Shown here one piece after another: positions 8,246 to 16,872 of a stretch of 35,528 nt of DNA. Origin of the DNA: Halomonas sp. Lineage in GTDB: Bacteria; Pseudomonadota; Gammaproteobacteria; Pseudomonadales; Halomonadaceae. Position numbers and translations under genes: made by a program. The notes under the pieces were generated by a model. It was not told the origin of the DNA. It saw only the letters and a program-made list of their open reading frames with translations, and ran no database searches. The stretch spans positions 1 to 35,528 of the forward strand of contig PUOM01000142.1 in the NCBI GenBank assembly GCA_003552795.1. The letters are read 5' to 3'. The first letter of the stretch is position 1; each line of letters begins with the position of its first letter.

Positions 8246-9543
8246 GACGGCAACTTCAGCGAATCATGGACAACATGACCGTGCGGCTCAGCTGGCTGCT
8301 GGTGCTGGCCGCCTTCATGGGGCTGATCCTCGTGCTCAGTGGTCTGGGCCTCTATGCCGCCGAGCACAGCGGCGATGCCCGGGTCGGCAGCCTGGTGCGC
8401 TGGAGCATCATCGCCGTGCTGCTGGCCGCGCTGCTCACCGGTGCCGTGGTGCTGTGGGGGGTCACCGTCAACGTGATCCGCCCGCTGGGACACGCCGTGG
8501 AGCACTGCGAGCGCATCGCCGCTGGCGATTTGGCGGGGGAGATCGAGCGCCGCGGCGGCAACGAGATCGGCCGCCTCTATGCGTCGCTGGCGCACATGCA
8601 GGAGGCGCTCTCCGGCACGGTGGGCCAGGTGCGACGCGGCAGCCAGGGCATCTACGCCGGCAGCCAGGAGATCGCGGTCGGCAACCAGGATCTGTCGGCC
8701 CGCACCGAGCAGCAGGCGTCGGCCCTGCAGGAGACGGCGGCCAGCATGGAGCAGCTGGCCTCCACGGTGAAGCAGAACGCCGACAACGCCCAGCACGCCA
8801 GCAAGCTCGCCGAGGAGGCGTCGCGCACCGCGGTCTCGGGGGGCGAGGTGGTCGACGAGGTGGTGGCCACCATGCACGAGATCAGCGAAAGCTCCCATCA
8901 GGTCAGCCGGATCATCAAGGTCATCGACTCGATCGCCTTCCAGACCAATATCCTCGCCCTCAACGCCTCGGTGGAGGCGGCCCGGGCCGGCGAACAGGGC
9001 CGCGGCTTTGCGGTGGTGGCAGGCGAAGTGCGCCACCTGGCGCAGCGCTCCGCCGATGCCTCCCGGCAGATTCGCGAGCTGATCGAAGCCTCCGTGACCC
9101 GGGTCGACGCCGGCAACCGACGGGCCGATCGCGCCGGCACCACCATGGGCGAGATCGTGGCGTCGGTGCAGAAGGTCAGCGACATCATGGATGAGATCGC
9201 CGCCGCCTCGACGGAGCAGAGTCACGGCATCGATCAGGTCAATCAGGCGGTGGTGCAGATGGATCAGGTGACCCAGCAGAACGCCGCGCTGGTCCAGCAG
9301 GCGGCCAAATCCGCCAGCCGGGTGGAGGCCGAGGCGCGGCGTCTGAGTGACGCCGTGGAGGCGTTTCGCGTCGCGGGCGTGCCGGCATCCGCCGGCGCGG
9401 CGCCGGTGGCGGCGGATGAGGCCGCGGCCGATGCCGACCTCTCCCGCTGGATGCCGGCGCTGATGCCGAAGGCCACGCCGGGTCGCTCCCCGGAGCGCCC
9501 GCCTGGCCGCACCGACAACGACCCGGAGTGGGAGTCCTTCTGA
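8242..9543 (+). CDS. Methyl-accepting chemotaxis protein with minimal periplasmic loop
   Basis: A 433-residue receptor, short for the family. Two membrane helices (about residues 16-38 and 55-75) are joined by only ~16 periplasmic residues, so there is no room for a ligand-binding domain. HAMP (about 76-130) and a complete signalling coiled coil follow, with tip [27 protein letters not shown]-type sequence. The C-terminus DPEWESF is a CheR/CheB docking pentapeptide of the NWETF type. The ATG overlaps the stop of the preceding receptor (ATGA), so the two are translationally coupled and should be made in fixed ratio. It may sense through the membrane or HAMP, or assist neighbouring receptors; the sequence does not say which. 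Confidence 0.92.
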   Translation: MRRQLQRIMDNMTVRLSWLLVLAAFMGLILVLSGLGLYAAEHSGDARVGSLVRWSIIAVLLAALLTGAVVLWGVTVNVIRPLGHAVEHCERIAAGDLAGEIERRGGNEIGRLYASLAHMQEALSGTVGQVRRGSQGIYAGSQEIAVGNQDLSARTEQQASALQETAASMEQLASTVKQNADNAQHASKLAEEASRTAVSGGEVVDEVVATMHEISESSHQVSRIIKVIDSIAFQTNILALNASVEAARAGEQGRGFAVVAGEVRHLAQRSADASRQIRELIEASVTRVDAGNRRADRAGTTMGEIVASVQKVSDIMDEIAAASTEQSHGIDQVNQAVVQMDQVTQQNAALVQQAAKSASRVEAEARRLSDAVEAFRVAGVPASAGAAPVAADEAAADADLSRWMPALMPKATPGRSPERPPGRTDNDPEWESF

Positions 9544-9600
9544 GGCCCCCCGATTCACGATCAGAAGAGCGACCGTCGATAGTCGCCCAGGGAACAGACG

Positions 9601-11793
9601 ATGCGCGATAACCAACCCGTCACCGGACACGAATACGAGCTGAAGGATGAACACTTCCTGATCTCGCGAACCGACCTCAAGGGGCGGATCACCTATGCCA
9701 ACCCGGCCTTCGTGGAGGTCAGCGGGTTCAGCCACCAGGAGCTCATGGGCGCGCCCCACAACCTGGTGCGCCACCCCGACATGCCCCCGGCGGCCTTCGC
9801 CAACCTCTGGGAGACCCTGGCGGCGGGCGAGAGCTGGCGGGGGCTGGTCAAGAACCGGCGCAAGAACGGGGATCACTACTGGGTGGATGCCAGCGTGACC
9901 CCGATCCTCGAGGATGGCGAGGTGATGGGCTACGCCTCGGTGCGGGTCAAGGCCGATCGCGACCAGATCGACAGGGCGGAGCAGGCCTATGCCGCGATGG
10001 GCGCCGGCAAGGCGCGGCACCTGTACCTCCACAAGGGACGGCTGCGTCGGCGCGGCCTGAGCGGGGCGCTGGGCCGCCTGAATCTGGCCACCATGCGGGC
10101 GCGTATCAGCCTGATGGTGGTCGTGGCGGCGCTGATGCTGCTGGTGAGTGGCGGGCTGGGGCTCTACGGGCTCAATGAATCGGGACAGCGGCTGGCGGAG
10201 CTCAATCGCGACGGCCTCGAGGACGTGGTGCGACTGCAGCAGCTGGGACAGCTGATCAACGAGGCGCCACAGCGTGTCTCCGGCCGCGAGCGGATGTCGC
10301 TGATGAACGAGCGCGAGGAGATTGCCGCCAGCCTCGAGGAGACCACCGCGCGCGCCGAAGCGCTGTGGGCGGCGTTTACCCAGCGCGAGGTCAATCAGGC
10401 GTCGGACACCCGGCAGTTCGAAGAGCAGCTCACGGTCTTCCTGCAGGAGGGGCTGCTGCCCATGGCCGAGGCGCTCAACGGTGAGCCCTTCGACGCCATG
10501 ATGGCGCTCAACGACAAGGTGACGCCGCTGCAGGAGCAGGCCGCCGACCTGACGGCTGACGTCAACGCCCTGATCACCCGGGAGCGTCGCAGCGCCGAGG
10601 CGATGGTGGTGGCTGCCGAGACCGGTCAGCGCGCCATGCTGCTTGCCCAGGGCGGCGTGCTGGGGGCGGCCCTGCTGCTGCTGATCATCCTGGGCATGAC
10701 GACGCTGCGCGCGGTCACCCGCCCCCTCGACCGTGCCATCAGCTTCACGCTGCAGATCGCCGCCGGCAACCTGGCGGCCAATGTGCCGCCGCGCGGCCGT
10801 GACGAGGTGGGTCGCCTGCTGGGCGCCCTGGACGTGATGCGCAAGAGCCTGGGCAGCATCGTGGGGGATGTGCATGGGGGCATTCGGGTGGTGACGCCGT
10901 CGGCACGGGATATCGCCGTGGGCAATGACGACCTTTCGACCCGCACCGAGCAGCAGGCCGCTTCTCTGCAGCAGACCGCCTCCAGCATGGAGGAGATGAC
11001 CACCACGGTGCAGCAGAACACCGACAATGCTCGGCAGGCCAGCGGCCTGGCGACCGATAACGCCGAGCGGGTGCGCGCGACCGGCGAGCTGATGCACCAG
11101 GTGGTGGAGACCATGGGGCGCATCACCGAGCGCTCCCGCAAGATGTCAGAGATCATCGACGTCATCGATTCGATCGCCTTCCAGACCAATATCCTCGCCC
11201 TGAACGCCTCGGTGGAGGCGGCCCGCGCCGGGGAGCAGGGCCGGGGCTTTGCGGTGGTCGCGTCCGAGGTGCGCAACCTGGCCGGCCGCTCGGCCTCCGC
11301 GGCGAAGGAGATCCGCACCCTGATCGACGGCGCCGGCAAGGAGATCCAGGACGGGGCGGCGGTGGTTCAGCGCGCCGAGGGGGCCATCGAGGAGGTGGTC
11401 ACCGCCAGCGCTCGCGTCAACGACATCATGGGCGAGATCTCCGCCGCCTCCGAGGAGCAGAGCAGCGGCATCGGCCAGATCAACCAGGCGGTGGCCGAGA
11501 TGGACCATGTGACGCAGCAGAATGCCGAGCGGGTGCAGTCCATGGCCCGCGCGGCGATCGATCTGGAGCATCAGGCCGCGCAGCTGGTCATTGCCGTGAC
11601 CGCCTTCCGCTCGCGGGATGCCGGCATGGAGCGTGCGCCCGCCCTGGCCGAGCGGCGCGGGGTGGCGGCGCCCGCTGAGCGGCCCGCCGAGCAGCGGCCT
11701 GCCGAGCAGCGGCCTGCCGAGCAGCGGGCGCCATTGCCCTCCGCTGCCGGGGCGCGCCGAGAGTCCGACGTCGAGGAGTGGGAAGCATTTTGA
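9601..11793 (+). CDS. aer: Aer-like PAS/FAD energy-taxis receptor with added periplasmic helical domain
   Basis: A 730-residue receptor. The N-terminal PAS domain (about 20-115) closely follows E. coli Aer, with NLVRHPDMPPAAFANLW and NRRKNGDHYWVDA. The residues important for FAD binding or signalling in Aer (Asn34, Arg57, His58, Asp60, Trp70) fall at the same numbers. After a linker come TM1 (about 170-192), a helical segment of about 150 residues, TM2 (about 346-369), HAMP and the signalling coiled coil. E. coli Aer has only a membrane hairpin there, so this protein appears to join redox sensing to a four-helix-bundle-like periplasmic domain. The tail has three PAEQR repeats (695-709) and ends EWEAF, a CheR-docking motif. 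It lies 57 nt after the previous receptor and overlaps cheR. Confidence 0.9.
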   Translation: MRDNQPVTGHEYELKDEHFLISRTDLKGRITYANPAFVEVSGFSHQELMGAPHNLVRHPDMPPAAFANLWETLAAGESWRGLVKNRRKNGDHYWVDASVTPILEDGEVMGYASVRVKADRDQIDRAEQAYAAMGAGKARHLYLHKGRLRRRGLSGALGRLNLATMRARISLMVVVAALMLLVSGGLGLYGLNESGQRLAELNRDGLEDVVRLQQLGQLINEAPQRVSGRERMSLMNEREEIAASLEETTARAEALWAAFTQREVNQASDTRQFEEQLTVFLQEGLLPMAEALNGEPFDAMMALNDKVTPLQEQAADLTADVNALITRERRSAEAMVVAAETGQRAMLLAQGGVLGAALLLLIILGMTTLRAVTRPLDRAISFTLQIAAGNLAANVPPRGRDEVGRLLGALDVMRKSLGSIVGDVHGGIRVVTPSARDIAVGNDDLSTRTEQQAASLQQTASSMEEMTTTVQQNTDNARQASGLATDNAERVRATGELMHQVVETMGRITERSRKMSEIIDVIDSIAFQTNILALNASVEAARAGEQGRGFAVVASEVRNLAGRSASAAKEIRTLIDGAGKEIQDGAAVVQRAEGAIEEVVTASARVNDIMGEISAASEEQSSGIGQINQAVAEMDHVTQQNAERVQSMARAAIDLEHQAAQLVIAVTAFRSRDAGMERAPALAERRGVAAPAERPAEQRPAEQRPAEQRAPLPSAAGARRESDVEEWEAF
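11683..11727 (+). repeat. Tandem 15-bp repeat in the Aer-like receptor tail
   Basis: Three in-frame copies of a 15-bp unit (CCTGCCGAGCAGCGG, first copy with one mismatch) encode PAEQR three times, preceded by a partial PAER. They sit in the flexible linker between the signalling domain and the EWEAF pentapeptide. Copy number could change by slippage without breaking the frame. Confidence 0.85.
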
Positions 11794-12692
11794 GCGAGTA
11801 TTCTCAGAGTGAGTCCTCGACGGTGGGCGGCTGGGGGGAGGGCGGCGCCCTCGAGCGGGATCTGGTGCTGACCGAAGAGGACTTTACCCGTATCCGCCAG
11901 CTGATCTATCAGCGGGCGGGGATCGTGCTGGCCGAGCACAAGCGCGAGATGGTCTACAGCCGGCTGGCCAAGCGACTGCGCCATCATGGCATGACGCGCT
12001 TCAGCGACTATCTGGCGCGCCTGGCACGCCAGCCGGAGGCCAAGGAGTGGGAGGCCTTCACCAATGCCCTGACCACCAACCTGACGGCCTTCTTTCGCGA
12101 GTCCCATCATTTCCCGCTGCTCGCCGACCACGTCCGCTCGCGCCCGGGCCCGATACGGGTATGGAGCGCCGCGGCGTCCACCGGTGAGGAGCCCTACTCC
12201 ATCGCCATGACGCTGAGCGAGGCGCTGGGCAGCCGGGCCGCCGACGCCAGGGTGGTGGCCACGGATATCGATACCGAGGCGCTCGCCAGGGCCGAGGCCG
12301 GGGTCTATCCGCTGGAGCAGGTGCACAAGCTGGACGCCGAGCGCATGCGTCGCTTCTTCCAGCGCGGCACCGGCCGCCAGGCGGGGCTGTCGCGGGTCCG
12401 GCCGGAGCTCAGGGCGATGGTGGAGTTCCAGCCGCTCAACCTGCTGGCGCCCGGCTGGCCGATCAGCGGTCCCTTCGATGCGATCTTCTGCCGTAACGTG
12501 ATGATCTACTTTGACAAGGCGACCCAGGCCAGGATTCTCGAGCGCTTTGCTCCGCTGCTGAAGCCGGACGGGCTGCTGTTCGCCGGCCACTCCGAGAACT
12601 TCTCCTACATCACGCGAACGTTTCAGCTGCGCGGCCAGACCGTCTATACGCTGGCCCCGCCCGGGGGGCGCGGGGCGACGCCCGGGCGTTAA
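11790..12692 (+). CDS. cheR: Chemotaxis protein methyltransferase CheR
   Basis: Uses S-adenosylmethionine to methylate receptor glutamates during adaptation. The 300-residue product is strongly E. coli-like: an N-terminal helical domain with IRQLIYQRAGIVLAEHKREMVYSRL, then NALTTNLTAFFRESHHFPLLADH, the SAM-binding region WSAAASTGEEPYSIAMTL, FDAIFCRNVMIYFD and PLLKPDGLLFAGHSENF. The pentapeptide-binding beta subdomain is present, consistent with WExF tails on three of the four receptors. The chosen TTG start overlaps the aer stop as TTGA and has GGGA 6 nt upstream; an in-frame GTG at 11778 would add four residues but has poorer ribosome-site spacing. It is the last gene before an internal FliA promoter. 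Confidence 0.95.
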   Translation: MSEYSQSESSTVGGWGEGGALERDLVLTEEDFTRIRQLIYQRAGIVLAEHKREMVYSRLAKRLRHHGMTRFSDYLARLARQPEAKEWEAFTNALTTNLTAFFRESHHFPLLADHVRSRPGPIRVWSAAASTGEEPYSIAMTLSEALGSRAADARVVATDIDTEALARAEAGVYPLEQVHKLDAERMRRFFQRGTGRQAGLSRVRPELRAMVEFQPLNLLAPGWPISGPFDAIFCRNVMIYFDKATQARILERFAPLLKPDGLLFAGHSENFSYITRTFQLRGQTVYTLAPPGGRGATPGR

Positions 12693-12716
12693 AGTCTGCG
12701 CTCGGCTGGCCGATAC
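12690..12716 (+). promoter_or_regulatory. Sigma-28 (FliA) promoter for cheB-mcp-cheY-cheZ
   Basis: TAAAGTCT (12690-12697), 11 nt, then GCCGATAC (12709-12716), a near-consensus FliA promoter. The first T overlaps the cheR stop codon (TAA, 12690-12692). It is internal to the chemotaxis gene run and should reinforce expression of the cheB-cheZ half. Start of transcription is expected near 12723. Confidence 0.85.
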
Positions 12717-12780
12717 CTTCCCTTGAACTGCCCGTCGCCCGATCCGGGCGCGGCAAGCCATCTGCTACAGGAGGTCCCTA

Positions 12781-13842
12781 TTGAGTGCCGCCACGATCAA
12801 GGTGCTGTGCGTTGACGACTCAGCACTGATTCGCGATCTGCTCAGCGAGATCATCAATAGCCAGCCCGACATGGAGGTGGTGGCGGTCGCCCCCGATCCG
12901 CTGGTGGCAAGGGATCTGATCAAGCGCCACAACCCGGATGTGCTGACCCTGGATGTGGAAATGCCGCGCATGGACGGCATCGACTTCCTGGAGCGCCTGA
13001 TGCGGCTGCGGCCCATGCCGGTGCTCATGGTCTCGTCGCTGACCCAGGCGGGGTCCGAGGTCACCCTCCGGGCGCTGGAGCTCGGCGCGCTGGACTTCGT
13101 CGCCAAGCCGTCGCTGGGCATCCGCCACGGCATGCTGGAGTACGCCGAGGAGATCGCCGAGAAGATTCGCGCCGCGGCCCGTTCGCGACCGCGCCGCGCC
13201 GCGGCGCGCAACGAAGCGCCCCCCAAGCGCCTGGCGGCGCCGCTGATGTCGAGCGAGAAGCTGCTGATCATCGGGGCCTCGACGGGGGGCACCGAGGCGA
13301 TTCGTCGCGTGCTGGAGCCGCTGCCCGCCAACAGTCCGGCCATCATGATTGCCCAGCACATGCCGGGTGGCTTCACGCGCTCCTTCGCCGAGCGCCTCGA
13401 CCGGCTCTGCCAGATGCGCGTCAAGGAGGCCGAGGACGGCGAGCGCGTGCTGCCGGGGCACGCCTATATCGCCCCGGGAGACGCCCACCTCAAGCTGGCC
13501 CGCAGCGGCGCCAACTATGTGGCCCGGCTCGACCACGGAGCGCCGGTGAACCGCCACCGCCCCTCCGTGGACGTGCTGTTTCACTCGGCGGCCGCCCAGG
13601 CGGGCCGCAATGCCATCGGCGTGCTGCTGACCGGCATGGGCAAGGACGGAGCGGCGGGCCTGCTGGCGATGCGCCAGGCCGGTGCGCCGACCATCGCCCA
13701 GGACGAGGCCAGCTGCGTGGTCTACGGGATGCCGCGCGAGGCCATCGCGCTGGGCGGGGCCGCCGATATTGTCAGTCTCGAGGAGATCGCCCCGCGCCTG
13801 CTGGCGCTGGTGAGCTCCTCCGGACGCGCTCAGCGAGTGTAG
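12781..13842 (+). CDS. cheB: Protein-glutamate methylesterase/deamidase CheB
   Basis: The 353-residue response regulator removes methyl groups from receptors when phosphorylated by CheA. The receiver domain (1-125) has acidic residues Asp12/Asp13, the phosphorylated Asp58 in [12 protein letters not shown], and Lys in VAKPS. The methylesterase domain carries the catalytic triad Ser167 (GASTGGTEA), His193 (AQHMPGGF) and Asp289 ([10 protein letters not shown]). The start is TTG: it has an ideal AGGAGGT at 12769-12775, 5 nt upstream, and no ATG or GTG nearby gives a complete receiver domain. An arginine/alanine-rich linker joins the domains. It heads the segment read from the FliA promoter at 12690. 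Confidence 0.96.
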   Translation: MSAATIKVLCVDDSALIRDLLSEIINSQPDMEVVAVAPDPLVARDLIKRHNPDVLTLDVEMPRMDGIDFLERLMRLRPMPVLMVSSLTQAGSEVTLRALELGALDFVAKPSLGIRHGMLEYAEEIAEKIRAAARSRPRRAAARNEAPPKRLAAPLMSSEKLLIIGASTGGTEAIRRVLEPLPANSPAIMIAQHMPGGFTRSFAERLDRLCQMRVKEAEDGERVLPGHAYIAPGDAHLKLARSGANYVARLDHGAPVNRHRPSVDVLFHSAAAQAGRNAIGVLLTGMGKDGAAGLLAMRQAGAPTIAQDEASCVVYGMPREAIALGGAADIVSLEEIAPRLLALVSSSGRAQRV

Positions 13843-13877
13843 GACCCACGATAACGCTCTCATCGGGAGGCGCCACC

Positions 13878-15569
13878 ATGTTTCGCTTCATTCGCAACAT
13901 CAGCATCCACTCGGCCATGGTCGCCGTCCTGGCCAGCTTCGTGGTCTTTATCGCGCTGATCGCCGGGATGGGAGTCATGGCCGACCGCCATGCCGCTAGC
14001 ACCCTGCAGACGCTCAATCGGATCAGCGCCGAGCAGCTCAACGAGATCAATCGTGGCGATGCGCTGATGAACGTGGGGCGCAACCACCTCGAGGTCGCCT
14101 CCAACCTGATCATGATCGGCCGGATGAACGAGGCCAACGATCATCTCGATAGCGCGCTGGACCGCTTCGACCGAGCCGAGGAGCGACTCGCCAATTTCGC
14201 CGCTACGCCCAAGTCCTCCCAGGGAGAGGCGCTGGCTGACGGGGTGGAGTCCGGCTTCTCCACGGTGCTCGACCTGCTGCGTCAGCAGCACACCGCACTG
14301 GACCAGCTGGATACCACCACCTTCAACGAATTGCGCGAGGCGCTCGAGTCGCCGTCAGCAGCGCTGGACGATGCCATGACGGACTTCGTGGCCTACGGCT
14401 TCGATCGCTCCGCCACCATGATGCGCGACCATGACCGCCAGGCCACTCGCTTCACCTGGGTCGGCCTGGGCCTGCTGGTGCTTATCGGCGTGCTGGTGGC
14501 GGGGATCTATGCCGGCCTGCGCAGCGTCGTCATTCGCCCTCTGGATGCCGCCGTGGCCAACCTCGAGGCCATTGCCCAGGCGGACCTCTCCCGGGAGATC
14601 ACGGTGAGGGGGCGCAACGAGATCGGCCGGCTGTTCTCGGCGATGCGTGACATGCAGCAGAACCTGACGGGAATCGTCGGTGACGTGCGCGGCGGCAGCG
14701 ACTCCATCCATGCGGGGACCCGCGAGATCGCCTCGGGCAACGCCGATCTCTCCTCCCGCACCGAGCAGCAGGCCGCCTCGCTGGAAGAGACGGCCGCCAG
14801 CATGGAGGAGATCACCGCCACGGTGAAGCAGAATGCCGACAACGCCCGTCAGGCCAGCGGCCTGGCCCGGGAGGCCTCCACCACCGCCGAGCGCGGCGGG
14901 GAGGTGGTAGGGCGCGTGGTCCATACCATGCACGGCATCTCGGACAGTTCGCGCCAGATCGCCGATATCACCGGGGTCATCGACTCGATCGCCTTCCAGA
15001 CCAATATCCTGGCGCTGAATGCCTCGGTGGAGGCGGCCCGGGCCGGCGAGCAGGGGCGGGGCTTCGCGGTGGTCGCCAGCGAGGTGCGCAATCTCGCCAG
15101 CCGCAGCGCCGAGGCGGCCAAGGAGATCAAGGCGCTGATCGAGGGCTCGGTGACCCAGGTGAGGGAGGGCTCGAGCCTGGCCGAGAGCGCCGGGGAGACC
15201 ATGCAGGAGGTGGTCAGCTCCGTGCGTCGCGTCACCGATATCATGGACGAGATCTCCGCCGCCTCTCAGGAGCAGAGCGACGGCATCGAGCAGGTCAGCC
15301 TGGCGGTCGGGCAGATGGATCAGGTCACCCAGCAGAATGCGGCCCTGGTCCAGCAGGCCTCGGCCGCGGCCTCCTCCCTGGAACAGCAGGCCGCACGCCT
15401 GGAGCAGGTGGTGGCGGTGTTCCAGCTGCCGGGGGCTGACGCCCGGGCCGCGACTGCCGCCACGCAAACGCCCTCGGCACTGCCGGCCCCGGAGGCGCCG
15501 CGGGCTCAGCGTCAGCCGGCTCCCGCGCGTCGCGAGCCGGTCGCCGAGACCGACTGGGAAGAATTCTGA
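13878..15569 (+). CDS. Methyl-accepting chemotaxis protein, four-helix-bundle sensor
   Basis: A 563-residue receptor of Tar/Tsr-like layout. TM1 is about residues 12-34; a helical periplasmic domain (about 35-190) with the pattern of 4HB/TarH bundles follows; TM2 is about 192-214; then HAMP (215-268) and a signalling coiled coil with tip [22 protein letters not shown]-type sequence. The C-terminus TDWEEF is a CheR/CheB docking pentapeptide after an Ala/Pro-rich linker. GGGAGG precedes the ATG. The bundle lacks an obvious amino-acid-binding signature that I could name, so the ligand is unknown. It is inserted between cheB and cheY, which are adjacent in E. coli. Confidence 0.93.
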   Translation: MFRFIRNISIHSAMVAVLASFVVFIALIAGMGVMADRHAASTLQTLNRISAEQLNEINRGDALMNVGRNHLEVASNLIMIGRMNEANDHLDSALDRFDRAEERLANFAATPKSSQGEALADGVESGFSTVLDLLRQQHTALDQLDTTTFNELREALESPSAALDDAMTDFVAYGFDRSATMMRDHDRQATRFTWVGLGLLVLIGVLVAGIYAGLRSVVIRPLDAAVANLEAIAQADLSREITVRGRNEIGRLFSAMRDMQQNLTGIVGDVRGGSDSIHAGTREIASGNADLSSRTEQQAASLEETAASMEEITATVKQNADNARQASGLAREASTTAERGGEVVGRVVHTMHGISDSSRQIADITGVIDSIAFQTNILALNASVEAARAGEQGRGFAVVASEVRNLASRSAEAAKEIKALIEGSVTQVREGSSLAESAGETMQEVVSSVRRVTDIMDEISAASQEQSDGIEQVSLAVGQMDQVTQQNAALVQQASAAASSLEQQAARLEQVVAVFQLPGADARAATAATQTPSALPAPEAPRAQRQPAPARREPVAETDWEEF

Positions 15570-15573
15570 ACCC

Positions 15574-15597
15574 GCCCGGCGGCAGGGGTCGCCGGGC
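15574..15597 (+). other. Intercistronic hairpin before cheY
   Basis: GCCCGGCG (15574-15581) and CGCCGGGC (15590-15597) form a perfect 8-bp GC stem with an 8-nt loop, 4 nt after the receptor stop and upstream of the cheY ribosome site. No U-tract follows, so a role in mRNA processing or stability is more likely than termination. Confidence 0.5.
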
Positions 15598-15620
15598 AGC
15601 CGACATCGAGAGGTATCGCA

Positions 15621-16010
15621 ATGGCAGACAAGAACTTGAGCATCCTGGTCGTGGATGATTTTCCCACCATGCGGCGCATCGTGCGCAGCCTGCTCAAGGA
15701 GCTGGGCTTCACCAATGTGGAGGAGGCCGAAGACGGTCAGGACGCGCTCAACAAGCTGCGCGCCGGTGGTTTTCAGTTCGTGGTGTCCGACTGGAACATG
15801 CCCAACCTCGACGGCCTGGAAATGCTCAAGCAGATTCGCGCCGACGAGGCGCTCAAGGATCTGCCCGTGCTGATGGTGACGGCAGAGGCCAAGAAGGAAA
15901 ATATCATTGCCGCGGCTCAGGCAGGGGCGAGCGGCTATGTGGTCAAGCCTTTCACGTCGGCCACCCTGGAAGAGAAGCTCAACAAGATCTTCGAAAAGCT
16001 GGGTATGTAG
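15621..16010 (+). CDS. cheY: Chemotaxis response regulator CheY
   Basis: A 129-residue single-domain response regulator; when phosphorylated it binds FliM and reverses the motor. All key residues fall at E. coli numbers: Asp12, Asp13, phosphorylated Asp57 (VVSDWNMPN), Thr87 (LMVTAEA), Tyr106 (GYVVKPF) and Lys109. Length equals E. coli CheY. GAGAGG lies upstream of the ATG. It is bracketed by GC-rich intercistronic hairpins on both sides and directly followed by cheZ, its phosphatase. Confidence 0.98.
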   Translation: MADKNLSILVVDDFPTMRRIVRSLLKELGFTNVEEAEDGQDALNKLRAGGFQFVVSDWNMPNLDGLEMLKQIRADEALKDLPVLMVTAEAKKENIIAAAQAGASGYVVKPFTSATLEEKLNKIFEKLGM

Positions 16011-16020
16011 GGTAGCGATC

Positions 16021-16041
16021 GCGTCGGCCGCGGGCCGACGC
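16021..16041 (+). other. Intercistronic hairpin between cheY and cheZ
   Basis: GCGTCGGCC (16021-16029) pairs perfectly with GGCCGACGC (16033-16041) over a 3-nt loop. The cheZ ribosome site AGGAG begins 2 nt after the stem, so the hairpin could either protect the upstream cheY message or tune ribosome access to cheZ. It has no U-tract. Confidence 0.5.
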
Positions 16042-16053
16042 CAGGAGAAAAGC

Positions 16054-16722
16054 ATGAGTACACAGGATTCGACCCCGCCGACCCAGCCCCCCGGCGATGA
16101 GCTGGTGCAGCGCATCGGCCAGCTGACCCGCATGCTGCGCGACAGCATGCGGGAGCTGGGGCTGGACAAGGAGATCGAGAAGGCCGCCGAGGCGATTCCG
16201 GACGCCCGAGATCGCCTCAACTATGTGGCCAGCATGACGGAGCAGGCGGCGGAGCGGGCGCTCAACGCCATCGATCGTGCCCAGCCCCTGCAGGATGCGC
16301 TGGGTGACGATGCCACCGCTCTGGACAAGCGCTGGGAGGCGTGGTTTGCCGAGCCCAAGAGCCTCGACGAGGCCCGCGAGCTGGTGACCGAGACGCGCGC
16401 CTATCTCGCCCGCGTGCCCGAGCAGACCAGCGCGACCAACAAGGAGCTGCTCGAGATCATGATGGCCCAGGACTTCCAGGACCTGACCGGCCAGGTGATC
16501 AAGAAGATGATGGACGTGATCCGCGAGATCGAGAGCCAGCTGGTGCAGGTGCTGATCGACAGCGTGCCCGAGGGAGCGCAGCGCGAGGACATGCAGCGGC
16601 GTGCCGACGAGTCGCGGCGCGATACCGGCCTGCTCAACGGTCCTCAGGTCTCCTCGGCGGCGGATGACGTGGTCAGCGACCAGAACCAGGTGGATGACCT
16701 GCTGGAGCAGCTCGGTTTCTGA
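16054..16722 (+). CDS. cheZ: CheY-P phosphatase CheZ
   Basis: A 222-residue protein (E. coli 214) that dephosphorylates CheY. The long helical hairpin contains [18 protein letters not shown], placing the catalytic Asp143 and Gln147 exactly as in E. coli. The C-terminal CheY-binding helix [14 protein letters not shown] is intact. The ATG at 16054 follows CCAGGAGAA; the frame is open further upstream through cheY but that part is a shadow. Presence of CheZ, rather than CheC/CheX/FliY, fits a gammaproteobacterial pathway. It ends the cheB-cheZ segment. Confidence 0.96.
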   Translation: MSTQDSTPPTQPPGDELVQRIGQLTRMLRDSMRELGLDKEIEKAAEAIPDARDRLNYVASMTEQAAERALNAIDRAQPLQDALGDDATALDKRWEAWFAEPKSLDEARELVTETRAYLARVPEQTSATNKELLEIMMAQDFQDLTGQVIKKMMDVIREIESQLVQVLIDSVPEGAQREDMQRRADESRRDTGLLNGPQVSSAADDVVSDQNQVDDLLEQLGF

Positions 16723-16767
16723 TACCGCTGCGTCGACCTTCTCCACCCTTGCCCGTTCTTTCCACCA

Positions 16768-16803
16768 GTAGTCGCGAATAGCTCGCGATTATCGGTCCTT
16801 TTT
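16768..16803 (+). terminator. Possible terminator after cheZ
   Basis: TCGCGA (16772-16777) and TCGCGA (16783-16788) form a stem with a 5-nt loop. It can be extended outward to about 10 bp with two G-U pairs (16768-16792). A run of five T (16799-16803) follows, but 6 nt downstream of the stem, so it is not an ideal intrinsic terminator. The remainder of the 150-nt cheZ-flhB gap should hold the class 2 promoter for flhB, which I could not place convincingly. Confidence 0.35.
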
Positions 16804-16872
16804 GGCGGATCACCCGTTGCTGCGACTGCTCACAATGGCCACGGTCAGAGAGACTGTCCTTGATGAGTGGCC

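Noticed and set aside
9556-9582. Possible FliA promoter before the Aer-like gene (GTCGATAG)
   Set aside because: The -10 is close, but no usable -35 exists at 10-12 nt spacing.
8125-11097. A 990-codon open frame on the minus strand across the receptor genes
   Set aside because: It is the antisense of three well-supported receptor genes; GC-rich third positions leave the opposite frame free of stops. The translation is His/Gly/Ala/Leu-rich with no recognisable domain.
13828-13854. Possible FliA promoter before the fourth receptor (CACGATAA)
   Set aside because: The -10 is only partly matched and the -35 at 11-nt spacing (GCTCAGCG) does not resemble TAAAGTTT.
16772-16795. FlhDC binding box in the cheZ-flhB gap (GAATAGC)
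   Set aside because: One half-site resembles AAATAGCG, but no properly spaced inverted partner is present, so only the hairpin was reported.
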